From Deltaproteobacteria bacterium (GTDB lineage: Bacteria; Myxococcota_A; Polyangia; DRWM01): 36,683 nucleotides of DNA. The stretch covers positions 1 to 36,683 of the forward strand of contig JAFDER010000003.1 in the NCBI GenBank assembly GCA_019310245.1, given 5' to 3'. Shown here one piece after another: positions 36,595 through 36,683 of this stretch. The notes beneath the pieces were generated by a model that had not been told where the DNA came from, made no database searches, and was given only the letters and a program-made list of their open reading frames with translations. Numbering within the stretch: position 1 is the stretch's first letter; every line of letters begins with the position of its first letter. Position numbers and translations under genes: made by a program.

Positions 36595-36683
36595 ATGGCG
36601 CGGGCTACGAGTGTGTCCATAAGTAGTGACCTGTTGAATATCAGTGACGTCTTCTTGAAGTTCGCTCTCCTGGGCGTCGAGTG
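36595..36683 (+). CDS. Possible N-terminus of a gene cut by the window end
   Basis: From the ATG at 36595 the frame is open to the last base (29 codons, MARATSVSISSDLLNISDVF onward). The hydrophobic/polar pattern is protein-like, but there is no clear ribosome site and the piece is short. It could be chance. Confidence 0.3.
   Translation, partial: MARATSVSISSDLLNISDVFLKFALLGVE

Overview
The window is a 36.7 kb, very GC-rich (estimated well above 60 %), gene-dense segment of a bacterial chromosome. I read about 30 coding sequences and no gene-free stretch longer than 300 bases. No tRNA, rRNA, CRISPR array, integrase or transposase is visible. The organism has an outer membrane: a TolC-type efflux protein, an LpxL/HtrB-type lipid A acyltransferase and several lipoproteins are encoded. 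A eukaryotic-like Ser/Thr kinase with PPC domains, many TPR proteins, a PEGA protein, a lamin-tail-domain lipoprotein and an S55 (SpoIVB-like) peptidase point to a Myxococcota / former Deltaproteobacteria-type lineage. That placement is inference, not proof. A perfect parS site (2779-2794) marks this as chromosomal DNA that is probably on the origin side of the chromosome.

Layout. 1-5271 (minus): a PqqD-like protein directly behind an OPT oligopeptide transporter, the parS site, an unlinked TolC-family protein with a good promoter, and a membrane-anchored protein of unknown function. 5299-7098 (plus): a polytopic GT-C-like membrane protein divergent from the last. 7125-8147 (minus): two small exported proteins, one very acidic (a lipoprotein) and one with a very basic tail. 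8377-12791 (minus): queA, translationally coupled to a 1125-residue fused membrane/spermidine-synthase-like/TPR protein.

12832-17410 (plus): a zinc-ribbon Ser/Thr kinase with PPC domains, an MBL-fold hydrolase, a TPR protein and an HD hydrolase. The last two overlap inside a doublet of a REP-like palindrome. 17413-17808 (minus): an acidic protein with a (Glu-Asp)n tract coded by a hexanucleotide repeat. 18058-19760 (plus): coaE coupled to an SDR-like protein with no tyrosine. 19752-22816 (minus): an HECTH metallopeptidase and a lamin-tail lipoprotein. 22954-29857 (minus): pyrD, pyrK, an S55 peptidase, a beta-propeller protein with a lysine-rich insert, and the LpxL-like acyltransferase.

29975-36561 (plus): an unusual Hsp70 whose nucleotide- and substrate-binding parts are separated by a disordered Pro/Ala-rich insert of about 285 residues and which lacks the helical lid. 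It is followed at once by a J-domain protein, a secreted TPR protein, two small helical proteins and a PEGA-domain membrane protein. This last block is the best candidate for an undescribed system. Housekeeping genes (queA, coaE, pyrD, pyrK) are scattered among lineage-specific envelope and signalling genes. Many neighbours share 4-base ATGA/GTGA stop-start overlaps, which indicates tight operons.
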